Made by a program: the position numbers and the translations under genes | NCBI GenBank assembly: GCA_017792465.1 | Contig: CP051234.1 | Coordinates: forward strand, 3,070,501-3,134,500 | Length of the DNA: 64,000 bases | DNA from: Filomicrobium sp. | GTDB taxonomy: Bacteria > Pseudomonadota > Alphaproteobacteria > Rhizobiales > Hyphomicrobiaceae | Direction of reading: 5' to 3' | Notes under the pieces: generated by a model | Told to the model about the DNA's origin: nothing | The model's input: the letters and a program-made list of their open reading frames with translations, nothing else | Databases searched by the model: none | Part shown: piece by piece, positions 28,131 through 36,399 of the stretch | How the letters are laid out: the number at the start of each line of letters is the position of its first letter | Numbering within the stretch: position 1 is the first letter of the stretch

Positions 28131-28543
28131 CAAATCTACATGCTGGAGCAGGTTCGACAGGCGGTCCGGGTGGCCGGGAACTTGAGGCAAGCCGGGACGC
28201 GCTGCCGCAATTGTTCAAGCGGCTGGAAAGCGCTTTGACGATTGAGAACGAGGCCTTGAGATCGCGTTCATTCGAGATGATCGATGATCATATCGAACGC
28301 AAAAACCATGCGCTCCTTGAGCTGCGACGTGCGATCGGCAAACTGAGCGAGGATGAAGTGCGCGCCCGCGCTGGACATCTCGTTGCGGGGTTGCGCCAGG
28401 CGGTCAAAGAGAACCACGAACTGTTGCAGCGAAACATGGATGCGGTGCGATCGATTTCGGAAATCGTGCGCAAATCGATCCAAGAATCTGAATCCGACGG
28501 GACCTATTCGCATGAGGATGCGATAGCGAGGGGACAGTCTTGA
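28127..28543 (+). CDS. FlgN-like flagellar export chaperone
   Basis: 138-aa helical protein (LPQLFKRLESALTIENEALR, then LRQAVKENHELLQRNMDAVR). Length and pattern match FlgN-type chaperones that hold FlgK and FlgL before export. It overlaps the cheL-like gene (ATGA) and the next gene, supporting a coupled operon. Similarity is inferred by eye. Confidence 0.65.
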   Translation: MTNLHAGAGSTGGPGGRELEASRDALPQLFKRLESALTIENEALRSRSFEMIDDHIERKNHALLELRRAIGKLSEDEVRARAGHLVAGLRQAVKENHELLQRNMDAVRSISEIVRKSIQESESDGTYSHEDAIARGQS

Positions 28544-29010
28544 TCAAGCAAATCATCCTGGGTGTATGGGTCTGCCTGGCGACTCTTGGCGGCGTCTATG
28601 GCGCCAGCATGATGTCAGATGGCAGCGAGGGCAAGGTCAAAGATGCCGTCCATGTCAGCGGGATGAGCTATGTCAGCACGAACCCTATGAGCGTTCCGAT
28701 CGTCCGTAACGGGGAGGTCGTGGCTTATGTCGTGGCCAAGTTCGTCTACGGGGTTCGAGAAAATAAGCTGCAGGGGCATCAACGAGAGTTCGAAACTCAT
28801 TTCGTCGACAGCGTATTTCGCGTTATATACAACGCAGAATCGATTCGATTCGCTGAGAAGAGACGCGCTGATCTGGACGCAATCAAGAAGGAGATCATCG
28901 CCAAGACCAACGAGTCGTTGGGACGGGAGTTGGTCGAAGAAGTCTTGATCGAGCAATTGAGCTACGTGCTGCGCGATCAGGTGCGATGCTCGAAGAAGAT
29001 GCCGAACTGA
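28540..29010 (+). CDS. Hypothetical protein with N-terminal membrane helix, flagellar operon
   Basis: 156-aa protein with an N-terminal hydrophobic helix (IILGVWVCLATLGGVYGASM) and a mostly helical remainder (FAEKRRADLDAIKKEIIAKT). The core VAYVVAKFVYGVRENKL looks like a soluble beta/alpha domain outside the membrane, remotely reminiscent of FliL-type topology, but fliL is present at 43.2 kb. TTG start at 28540 overlaps the FlgN-like stop. Function unknown; the coupling points to motility. Confidence 0.65.
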   Translation: MIKQIILGVWVCLATLGGVYGASMMSDGSEGKVKDAVHVSGMSYVSTNPMSVPIVRNGEVVAYVVAKFVYGVRENKLQGHQREFETHFVDSVFRVIYNAESIRFAEKRRADLDAIKKEIIAKTNESLGRELVEEVLIEQLSYVLRDQVRCSKKMPN

Positions 29011-29062
29011 TCGTTTGAATTTGGGGTGTGGTTTTGGACGAACGTGGCAATAGGAGGGAGCT

Positions 29063-29413
29063 GTGAAGAGCGGTCTTCTTGGGCCTTACCGATTAACCGT
29101 CGACGGAATCGGCGAAGCCGTTAAGGAAAAGGCGCCAGGCGTTTTTGCGCTTGGCCACGAGGACTTTCAAGGGCGTTTCCGTATTACGCATATCGGTCGC
29201 AGCGATGATGAGCTGAAGTCCTCATTGCGCGACATGATCGGCACAAGCGGACTGTTCAAGTACATTACCGTCGAGACCTCGAAGGAGGCTTTCGAGAAAC
29301 AGTGCGAACTGTTCCACATGTTCAAGCCTCCTGGGAACTCCCTTCATCCTGATCGTCCGCCGGGGACGAATTGGACTTGTCCACGGTGTATGCAGCGTCA
29401 TGGTCGTTGGTAA
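29063..29413 (+). CDS. Hypothetical GIY-YIG-like protein, 116 aa
   Basis: Small protein with the pattern GVFALGHEDFQGRFRITHIG R-S-D-D-E-L, then KEAFEKQCELFHMFKPPGNS, which follows the GIY-YIG nuclease fold (YVGRS-like strand, a Glu in a helix). It ends NWTCPRCMQRHGRW, a CxxC metal-type tail. GTG 29063 follows TAGGAGGGAG. Catalytic activity is not certain: the first motif tyrosines are replaced. Not a flagellar gene by content. Confidence 0.6.
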   Translation: MKSGLLGPYRLTVDGIGEAVKEKAPGVFALGHEDFQGRFRITHIGRSDDELKSSLRDMIGTSGLFKYITVETSKEAFEKQCELFHMFKPPGNSLHPDRPPGTNWTCPRCMQRHGRW

Positions 29414-29591
29414 TCAACTCCAACGCGTCTGCTAATGCTGCCTGATACCCGAGGTGCCAATAGGCACGCTCTGGCGTGTTCTGCTCCAGATGGCGCTGCT
29501 CAAAGCGAGCGTACGGAGCAGTTTCCTCGAGCCATTCGCGGATGGCGTCTCTGCGGTGCTCAAGGGCGGATATGTCGATAAGCTGTGTCAT
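29322..29591 (-). CDS. Hypothetical protein, 89 aa
   Basis: Begins MTQLIDISALEHRRDAIREW and contains ERAYWHLGYQAALADALELI, helical and soluble. Its 3' end overlaps the convergent GIY-YIG-like gene by 92 bases. The start at 29591 is chosen over an upstream ATG at 29675. No family recognised; a Trp-rich helical core and tidy composition argue it is real. Confidence 0.5.
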   Translation of the reverse strand: MTQLIDISALEHRRDAIREWLEETAPYARFEQRHLEQNTPERAYWHLGYQAALADALELITNDHDAAYTVDKSNSSPADDQDEGSSQEA

Positions 29592-29760
29592 GAGGCTAGA
29601 ATGCCTCGCGCCCTTTCCAGGGTCGTTAAAGATAAAATGCCTCGTATCGCGAGGGTAAAGCGTTAACCGGATCAATCCGTAAAATTGAATCTATCTGCCG
29701 GACCGGGTTTCAGAAAGTCCGAATTGGCGGGCTTTTGCGCTGATTATTAGAAAATTTACT

Positions 29761-30183
29761 TTAAATTGCCGATGCGGCTTTGGCGGCGTCGATGCAGGCA
29801 TTGATTTCGGCCATCTGGCTATTTGCGAGCTGTTTTAAGCTCTCAGGCAGCCTGTCGGGGTGGAAATCGTTAGCGTACGAAGCCCTTATTTTCTTAAGAG
29901 CTGCAAGATCGCTCCGACCTTTTTGCATGAGCTTCTTTTTCGCCGCAGCAAATGCCTGTTTCAGCATCTTTTCGGTTGGCTGCGTTTCAGGGAATTGGTT
30001 GGCGTGGTCAGGCGTTAAGTAGCCCTGTCTGAAAGAAGCGATCGGCCGTCCGGAACCATCCATCGATTCAAGGGACACATTTGCTAGCCAGCTTTGGTCG
30101 GATGTCGGCGCAACTCGCGGCCGGTTGCAGGACAACGGATCTGTTTGCGCCAACTGGGCGAGCACTTCGTCGAACACAACCAT
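29761..30183 (-). CDS. J-domain-like protein
   Basis: 140-aa protein whose C-terminal 60 residues resemble a DnaJ J-domain: LKKIRASYANDFHPDRLPES, with the HPD tripeptide that stimulates Hsp70 ATPase, then a final helix (MAEINACIDAAKA). The N-terminal part is not recognised and has no Gly/Phe region or zinc fingers. ATG 30183 is preferred over a TTG at 30192. A co-chaperone role is likely but the client is unknown. Confidence 0.7.
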   Translation of the reverse strand: MVVFDEVLAQLAQTDPLSCNRPRVAPTSDQSWLANVSLESMDGSGRPIASFRQGYLTPDHANQFPETQPTEKMLKQAFAAAKKKLMQKGRSDLAALKKIRASYANDFHPDRLPESLKQLANSQMAEINACIDAAKAASAI

Positions 30184-30675
30184 ACTGACCAACGCACACG
30201 GCTAAACTGAGCAACTTCGAAAAAGATCACGACCCGGCGATTTTTTTTTCTCGGCAATTGGAACAAATCTAACAATGTCTGGTTAACCAATAATGAGGTG
30301 GGCTTTGGAGGTGCTGACGTTTGCCTCCTGGACCGGCGGCGCCGATGACGAATTGTATTGTGTCGTGCTTGGTCTCAGATATGCCTGAGAAGATCCAAAA
30401 GCATGACTTCTGTTGTCGGAATAGTCCTCTATCATGTGTAGAATGTTGTTGATAAGACGGAGGTTGGACCGTCAGTCAACATGAAATAGAATGCAATTGA
30501 TTGCCCGAAGCGGCATGATTTGGTGAAATCTATTTCGCGGGAGTCAACAGGACGAGAAGTCTCCCTCAGCAAAACGCGTACTTGTTTGAGTTTTCACCGC
30601 TCTATTGCTCTTGAGGCATTTGGGGATGCCAAGAGACGCGCGTGAGAGCTAAAACCGAGGCACGGAGGGCATGCT
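30184..30675. other. Intergenic region upstream of GntR regulator 1
   Basis: 492 bases with no convincing gene. It contains a T9 run (30241-30249), TGGTTAACCA near 30280, a TCTCAG/CTGAGA hairpin (30373-30390), and a TTGGACC-GTCAGTC site at 30464-30477 that is repeated in inverse orientation after the regulator gene. Confidence 0.5.
30464..30477 (+). promoter_or_regulatory. TTGGACCGTCAGTC site, left copy
   Basis: This 14-mer matches the reverse complement of the site at 31400-31413 at 13 of 14 positions. The two copies flank the GntR gene in opposite orientation. Autoregulation through a repression loop is one explanation. Confidence 0.4.
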
Positions 30676-31395
30676 TTGGGGAATTTAAGGACGCAAACCA
30701 AGCCGATCTATAGTGGTCCGCTTTACATGCAAATACATAAACTTTTGCATGAGCGTATTCTTTCTCAAATGTGGAAAGTCGGTTCGACACTTCCAAATGA
30801 AGGCGATTTGGCCAGAGAATTTGGGGTGAGCGTTGGTACGATGCGGAAAGCGCTTCAGCAGTTGGAAGCGGCTGGATGGATTACGCGTCGGCAGGGGCGT
30901 GGGACGTTTGTCTCCGATCCGCGGCAGATTTCCAGACGGCGGCTCGATCACTTCCATCTAAACGGCGAGCATTTCTCGATTGACGGGTTCGACTATATAA
31001 CTTCAGGGCGTGAGCCAGTCAGCGCAGAGGTGCGCGGGTTTCTCGCCTTGAGGAAAGATGACCACATCGTTCGCGTTCGTCGAAAAAAGCTCATCAAAGG
31101 CATCATTCGGATTTATGAGGATCTACACCTCGTAGAAGGCGCGATTTCGAGCAGTAATCTGGACAATCTGTCGGATGACGATTTCATGGAATACAGCTCG
31201 TTTATCCGGCGATGCACTGAGCGCGTGCGGCCCGCTGTTGCCGACGCTGAGAGTAGCAGACATCTCGGCGTCGAACCGGGAACCGCGGTTCTTGTTTGTG
31301 ATCGTACAGCTTATGACACCGAAGATCAGCCGATCGAGTGGTGCCGGCGCACAGTCGTGATGGAGAGCGTCGAATATTGGACGGAGGCAGCTTAG
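30676..31395 (+). CDS. GntR-family regulator, HutC/UTRA type (copy 1)
   Basis: 239-aa regulator. Residues 10-80 form the GntR winged helix (YMQIHKLLHERILSQMWKVG, LAREFGVSVGTMRKALQQLE, ITRRQGRGTFV). Residues 95-235 match a UTRA effector domain. It is clearly related to the regulator at 61559-62320 (shared EFGVSVGTMRK-like helix and RQGRGT wing). TTG 30676 follows GGAGGGC. No sugar or histidine catabolic genes are adjacent, so the effector and targets are unknown; its place next to fliI hints at a motility link. Confidence 0.9.
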   Translation: MGNLRTQTKPIYSGPLYMQIHKLLHERILSQMWKVGSTLPNEGDLAREFGVSVGTMRKALQQLEAAGWITRRQGRGTFVSDPRQISRRRLDHFHLNGEHFSIDGFDYITSGREPVSAEVRGFLALRKDDHIVRVRRKKLIKGIIRIYEDLHLVEGAISSSNLDNLSDDDFMEYSSFIRRCTERVRPAVADAESSRHLGVEPGTAVLVCDRTAYDTEDQPIEWCRRTVVMESVEYWTEAA

Positions 31396-31399
31396 CTCT

Positions 31400-31413
31400 G
31401 ACCGACGGTCCAA
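31400..31413 (-). promoter_or_regulatory. GACCGACGGTCCAA site, right copy
   Basis: Inverse copy of the site at 30464-30477, located 4 bases after the GntR stop codon and ahead of the terminator. Confidence 0.4.
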
Positions 31414-31458
31414 TTGGTTGATTTGTTTTTTTGATCGCTGGCACTCAAGTATTGAAGC

Positions 31459-31500
31459 TCGGCGCCCTGGCCAACTTCGGCTTGGGCGCCGAAAATTTTT
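31459..31500 (+). terminator. Intrinsic terminator of GntR regulator 1
   Basis: TCGGCGCCC pairs with GGGCGCCGA (9 bp), with an inner GCC/GGC pair, and AAAATTTTT follows. It closes the regulator transcript before the convergent fliI gene. Confidence 0.85.
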
Positions 31501-31671
31501 GGGCCTGTCAGGCTGCTTTCGAGCACTTCTGCCAAGCTGGATTTATTGTCATGCAGTGGCTTGCAAGAACTGATTTTTAGACGCGCGCGTTAAGGATGCT
31601 CAATTCGAGCGGATTTAGTCGCGCGGCACTATAGGCGCGGCGTCTTCCGGGCTTTCAGGAATTTTTAGCTG

Positions 31672-33069
31672 TCACTCAGGTTTTGGTGCCAGGCGCTTGG
31701 CAAGCTCTGCGAAGACGTCGTCGGCTGGAGGTTCGCCAGGGCGCTGCTTCAAGGCTTCGTAGACGCGCGGGACGATGCGAACGGCGTCGTCGAGTTCCTG
31801 ATCGCTGCCGGGCTCATAGGCTCCGACTGCGCGCAAATCGCGAGAGTCTTCGTATCGGGCGATCAGCGCCTTCAGTCTGGTGACCAGATCGCGCTGTGCG
31901 TCGGTCCAGCAGTGGGGTGCCAGCCGTGAGATTGACGACAGAAGGTTCATTGCCGGGTAGCGACCCTGGTCGGCGATCTCGCGTTCCAGCACGATGTGAC
32001 CGTCGAGGATGCCACGGACGGAATCTGCAACCGGATCGTTGTGGTCGTCGCCGTCGATCAGAACAGAAAAGATACCGGTAATCGAACCCTGGCCATTCCT
32101 ACCGGCGCCGGCACGTTCCAGAAGGCGAGGCAAATCGCTGAAGACTGATGGCGGATAGCCTCTTGAAACCGGCGGTTCGCCTGCGGCAAGGCCGACCTCT
32201 CTTGAGGCATGCGCGAAGCGGGTCAGCGAGTCGATGACGAGCAGAACCTTCTCGCCCTGGTCGCGCAGATATTCGGCGATGCACATGGCTGTATAAGGCG
32301 CCAGTCGGCGCAGCATTGCGCTTTCTGCGCCGGTAGAAACAACGGCGATCGTGCGATCCTTATGATCTCCGAAGACGTCATCGAGGAAGTGCCTGACCTC
32401 TCGACCGCGTTCGCCGACAAGACCCAGCACGACGGAATCGAAATTCTTGCCCTGCGAGAGCATCGCAAGCAGCGAGGACTTGCCGACGCCGGACCCTGCA
32501 AATACGCCAACTCTCTGACCTGAGCACAGCGGGGTGAACAGATCGATTGCTCGGACGCCGGTGGTTATCGGGTTGGAGACTTTTTCCAGTTCCATGGGGG
32601 GCGGTGGAGCGCGGTCGCGCATGTAGCTTGCAGTGCCGCGTTGGAGTTCCCCGGCGCCATCAATCGGTTGCGCCAAGGCGTTGACCGTCCGGCCTTTCCA
32701 CGACATTGCTGGGCGCACTTCGATCTGGCCCGAAAGCCACGCATGGTCGCCTAGTCGTGTAAATTCGATGGGTCCATAAGGTTTGATCGTGGCGCGGTCG
32801 GGTTGAAGGCGGACGATCTCCCCTTCGGCTTCATTTTCTCCATCCTTCAGGAGGACCAGGTCGCCCAATCGCGCGTTACCACCGAAGCCGGAGACGATGT
32901 AATGGGTGCGATCGATGTCGGTGACGGTTCCGCCAACGCGAGTCATCTTACCGGCCAAAGTATGGTCGACGCGCTTTGCTATGGCGTGCAGGACTGTCGG
33001 TCTGCCATCTGTCTGCAGGACAAAATCGGGCAGTTCGCACCCGGTGGTTTGGTCGGAGCTATCCGTCAT
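31672..33069 (-). CDS. fliI: Flagellum-specific ATPase
   Basis: 465-aa ATPase of the type III export apparatus, related to F1 beta. Walker A AGSGVGKSSLL lies at 191-201, then LVGERGREVRHFLDD and Walker B VLLVIDSLTRFAHASREV. It promotes unfolding and delivery of export substrates. ATG 33069 is used; GTG 33102 and TTG 33144 give longer forms and none has a strong ribosome site. It is transcribed opposite to most of the locus, in a block with flgF and a DUF1217 gene. Confidence 0.97.
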   Translation of the reverse strand: MTDSSDQTTGCELPDFVLQTDGRPTVLHAIAKRVDHTLAGKMTRVGGTVTDIDRTHYIVSGFGGNARLGDLVLLKDGENEAEGEIVRLQPDRATIKPYGPIEFTRLGDHAWLSGQIEVRPAMSWKGRTVNALAQPIDGAGELQRGTASYMRDRAPPPPMELEKVSNPITTGVRAIDLFTPLCSGQRVGVFAGSGVGKSSLLAMLSQGKNFDSVVLGLVGERGREVRHFLDDVFGDHKDRTIAVVSTGAESAMLRRLAPYTAMCIAEYLRDQGEKVLLVIDSLTRFAHASREVGLAAGEPPVSRGYPPSVFSDLPRLLERAGAGRNGQGSITGIFSVLIDGDDHNDPVADSVRGILDGHIVLEREIADQGRYPAMNLLSSISRLAPHCWTDAQRDLVTRLKALIARYEDSRDLRAVGAYEPGSDQELDDAVRIVPRVYEALKQRPGEPPADDVFAELAKRLAPKPE

Positions 33070-33198
33070 TGCTTTTGTCGCTGAAGAATTCTCAGTTGCC
33101 ACGTTTCGGTCTCGTGTTGGCGAAGATGCCCGTGTGAGCCTCAAGCCTTCGTCAGTGTTGCAATTGCCGGATCAATCTGGATCGGCGGTTAGCGCCAG

Positions 33199-33921
33199 TT
33201 AAGTGCCGCCGAGCGTCTTGATGGCATCTTTCAAGGAGCGTTCGGAATGATCGACTGCGTTGGAAACTGCATCGAAGCTGCGAGAAATCTCAATCATACG
33301 CGTCAACTCAAGCATTGAATTGACGTTTGATTGTTCGATGAAGCCTTGTCTTACCGAAATCTTGGAGAAGTCCACTGCCGGGTTGGCTGGAATGTCAGTC
33401 GTAAAACCGGAATTGTCGTAGCGCTCAAGCTTGGCGTTTTCATCGAGGATGAAGAGGCCGATGGCTCCACGCACGATTCCGTCTTGGGAGATGGTTCCAT
33501 TGTTGTCGATTTGGACAGGCCCGCCACGCGAGTTCAGAAGTATCGGCGCGCCGCTACGGTCGGCGACGGAATAGCCTGTGATCGACTGCAACTCGCCGTT
33601 GGGGGTCACTTTCAGGCGTCCATCGCGGGAATATATCGTCCCTTGCGGTGTTTGCATGGCGAGATAGGCCTTGCCGGAAATGGCAACGTCCAGCGGGTTG
33701 TCGGTCTGTACGATCGGACCGGCTTCGAGTGACAGGTAGCTTTCGCCCTTGGACGAAAACGCGACCGGGCCATCGCCGGTTCTTGAGATCAGGCTCGTGA
33801 AGCTGATTTCTTCGGCGCGAAAGCCGGGCGTGCTGGCGTTGGCAACGTTGTGGGCGATGGTGTCGAGGCGTCGCTGAGCAGCGAGTTGCCCGGAAATGGC
33901 AACATAAATTCCAGTTTCCAT
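33199..33921 (-). CDS. flgF: Flagellar proximal rod protein FlgF
   Basis: 240-aa proximal rod protein. N-terminus METGIYVAISGQLAAQRRLD, then HNVANASTPGFRAEEISF, is the rod signature; the C-terminus GFIEQSNVNSMLELTRMIEI and FDAVSNAVDHSERSLKDAI pairs with it. It lies downstream of the DUF1217 gene on the minus strand, the usual Hyphomicrobiales pairing. Confidence 0.96.
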   Translation of the reverse strand: METGIYVAISGQLAAQRRLDTIAHNVANASTPGFRAEEISFTSLISRTGDGPVAFSSKGESYLSLEAGPIVQTDNPLDVAISGKAYLAMQTPQGTIYSRDGRLKVTPNGELQSITGYSVADRSGAPILLNSRGGPVQIDNNGTISQDGIVRGAIGLFILDENAKLERYDNSGFTTDIPANPAVDFSKISVRQGFIEQSNVNSMLELTRMIEISRSFDAVSNAVDHSERSLKDAIKTLGGT

Positions 33922-33926
33922 GGAGC

Positions 33927-34715
33927 TCAGCCTCCGATCTTCAGGTTTTGCAGGCTGGCCAGAATACTGTCGCTGATACCGACAACACCCGTTCCGGAAA
34001 GCAGGACGCTTGGAACCGCTGAGCTACTCGAAGCCGTCGTCGGGTTGTTGACTTCCCAGATTGCGGTGAACCGTTCGAGGAATGCGTTGAGCTTTTCGGG
34101 ATCCTGGAGGTCTTCGATGTCTAATTTTTCGGATATGATCTCGGCCTGCCGGTCAATGTCGAGACTTGACATACTTGTCGGAAGGTTGAGCGCCGTTTGG
34201 GTGACTTCAAGCAATGCTTTGTCGGCCATCAAGCCGTAGGCACTCGTAATAGTTGGCGCTTTGCGCTCAAAGTACAGCGCCAGGCGAACGCCCGTGTTTT
34301 CCTCGCCGACGTCTTCTTCCAGGGTCTGACGGATATACTTTTCGGAGGTGCCGGTTTGGGCGCTCGTGAAGACTGTCGCGATTTCGCCGTGGCGCGCGAA
34401 GTTGAAGGCGGCCACAAATTCCCTGTAGCGCGAGTCAGCAAGATTGTTGGCAAACGTATCCTGCTCGTCGATGCCTTCTTCCAAGGCCTTGCGCATGAAG
34501 GCCTTCGCATAGCTCATGTCTTCAAGGCCATGCGCTTTCATTGCGTAATTGAATAGGCGGTCATTATCTAGAAATTCGTCAATTGTTTTAATATTGCTGA
34601 TATTTTCTAGATAATACTCAGTTTCTCGCTGGATGAGCGGTTCATTCGCTTTCTGCTCAAGAGAGCGATCCAGGTCCTGAGTTATGAGACGATAACTCGC
34701 AATTGTCGTGAGCAC
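33927..34715 (-). CDS. DUF1217-family protein, flgF-associated
   Basis: 262-aa protein with the DUF1217 pattern (SYRLITQDLDRSLEQKANEP, YAMKAHGLEDMSYAKAFMRK, YREFVAAFNFARHGE). The family is found next to flgF in Hyphomicrobiales flagellar clusters and is presumed to serve flagellar assembly, but the biochemical role is unknown. It starts 5 bases before flgF in the operon order and is divergent from motA. Confidence 0.88.
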   Translation of the reverse strand: MLTTIASYRLITQDLDRSLEQKANEPLIQRETEYYLENISNIKTIDEFLDNDRLFNYAMKAHGLEDMSYAKAFMRKALEEGIDEQDTFANNLADSRYREFVAAFNFARHGEIATVFTSAQTGTSEKYIRQTLEEDVGEENTGVRLALYFERKAPTITSAYGLMADKALLEVTQTALNLPTSMSSLDIDRQAEIISEKLDIEDLQDPEKLNAFLERFTAIWEVNNPTTASSSSAVPSVLLSGTGVVGISDSILASLQNLKIGG

Positions 34716-34937
34716 GCGACATCTCCGTTAAGGAATTAGCTTTACCGATTATGGTCATGGTTTGCTTTTGTAAGCCTTGCGGCAAGCTGTGCTCTGTAAA
34801 TCAGTGAAGTATTTATGACTCGCATCTGATGTGTTTACGCAAAGGATGCAGATTTTCGCTGATCGACAAGCTTCAGCAAGTTTCGCACAAGCGCGAACAC
34901 GTTATTTGGATTGTGAATTCATGCGAGGGGGCTTCCC

Positions 34938-35816
34938 GTGACGATCATCATTGGTCTTGTCATCACACTTGTCTGTATGCTTGGCGGCTTTGCTGCCATG
35001 GGCGGACATATCATGGTGATTTTTCAGCCGTGGGAGTTCGTCATCATTCTGGGCGCCTCGCTGGGCACGTTCGTTGCGACGAACACCGTCAAGGTCATTA
35101 TGGACTCCGGCAAGGGTCTGCTCGAAGTCTTCACGGCCAAGGTTCCAAAGAAGGCCGACTACCTGTCGGTTCTGGGGTGTATTTTCGTCCTGATGCGGGA
35201 GTTCCGCAGCAAGTCGCGCAGCGAGGTTGAGGCGCACGTCGAGAATCCTGACGAATCACCGGTTTTTCAGGCATTTCCGAAGCTCAACAAAGATAAAGAG
35301 CTGCGCACCTTCATCTGCGATTATTTCCGCTTGATCATCATGGGGAACGCGCGTCCTCACGAGATCGAAGCGCTGATGGATGAAGAGATCGAAACAGCAA
35401 GCCACGACAAGCTGAAAGCCTATTCGGCGATTTCAGGAGTTGCCGAAGGGCTTCCAGCGATCGGCATCGTCGCTGCTGTCTTGGGGGTTATCAAGGCCAT
35501 GGGCTCGCTTGATAAGCCGCCGGAAATTCTCGGCAAAATGATCGGTGCGGCGCTGGTTGGGACGTTTGCGGGGATCTTCTTCTCCTACTGTATCTTCGCT
35601 CCGCTGGCGACCCAGGTGAAAATCGTACGCCAGAAGAATATGCGTCCCTATGTGGTCGTCAAACAGACGCTCCTGGCGTTCATGAATGGCGCTATTCCGC
35701 AGGTCGCTATCGAACATGGGCGCAAGACGATTTCGTATGCAGATCGGCCGACGATCGATGAGTTAGAGGCACAGACGATGAACGGTGGTGAAGCAAGCGC
35801 CAAGGCAGCGGCTTAA
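34938..35816 (+). CDS. motA: Flagellar stator protein MotA
   Basis: 292-aa stator subunit with four membrane helices: IIIGLVITLVCMLGGFAAMG, WEFVIILGASLGTFVATN, EGLPAIGIVAAVLGVIKAMG and IGAALVGTFAGIFFSYCIFA. The conserved cytoplasmic loop (residues about 65-165) contacts FliG. It forms the proton channel with MotB (48.1 kb). GTG 34938 follows GCGAGGGG. Confidence 0.97.
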   Translation: MTIIIGLVITLVCMLGGFAAMGGHIMVIFQPWEFVIILGASLGTFVATNTVKVIMDSGKGLLEVFTAKVPKKADYLSVLGCIFVLMREFRSKSRSEVEAHVENPDESPVFQAFPKLNKDKELRTFICDYFRLIIMGNARPHEIEALMDEEIETASHDKLKAYSAISGVAEGLPAIGIVAAVLGVIKAMGSLDKPPEILGKMIGAALVGTFAGIFFSYCIFAPLATQVKIVRQKNMRPYVVVKQTLLAFMNGAIPQVAIEHGRKTISYADRPTIDELEAQTMNGGEASAKAAA

Positions 35817-35915
35817 TCAACCGGGATAGAAACGCTGATTGCGGACCGGGGCAAACTCCCGATCGACAAAAAAGCAAACAGTTTGAAATCGACTACCAAG
35901 AGGACTTAGAGGCGC

Positions 35916-36329
35916 ATGACTGGGTCTGTTGAGGCAGAATTGGAAAAGGTCAAAGAGACCGACACCGTTCAAACTGAGGGCGTCGCACCAGAAGCAGCGG
36001 CTCCGCCATCCCCGGCCGCTCCGCAAAAGGCGCCGGCTGCGCCTGCGCAAGCGGAGGGGAACTTCGACGGGCTCGATGTCGTGATGAGTATCCCTGTCGA
36101 GATCGAGATCGTTCTTGGCACGACGCAGATGCCGCTTTCGCGGCTGATGAAGATGACGCGCGGGGCTATCATCCCGCTCGACCGCAAAGTCGGCGAGCCG
36201 GTCGATATCGTCGTCAACAATCGCGTTGTCGCGCGCGGGGAGGTTGTGATTCTCGATGAATCGCAATCCCGGTTTGGCGTGAGCCTGACAAGCGTCGTGG
36301 GAATTTCGGCTGACGATCTGGAAGCTTGA
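35916..36329 (+). CDS. fliN: Flagellar motor switch protein FliN
   Basis: 137-aa C-ring protein. A Pro/Ala-rich N-terminal tail (residues 20-48) precedes the SpoA/SURF1-like core MSIPVEIEIVLGTTQMPLSR, then IIPLDRKVGEPVDIVVNNRV, AARGEV-type ending VVILDESQSRFGVSLTSVVG. Positioned after motA and before flhB. Confidence 0.96.
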   Translation: MTGSVEAELEKVKETDTVQTEGVAPEAAAPPSPAAPQKAPAAPAQAEGNFDGLDVVMSIPVEIEIVLGTTQMPLSRLMKMTRGAIIPLDRKVGEPVDIVVNNRVVARGEVVILDESQSRFGVSLTSVVGISADDLEA

Positions 36330-36399
36330 TGCAGCTCTGTCAGCATTTTCGGCTGCGGGCGGCGCCTTCGTGCGAAACGCAAGGTGAGCGAGATTTGCG

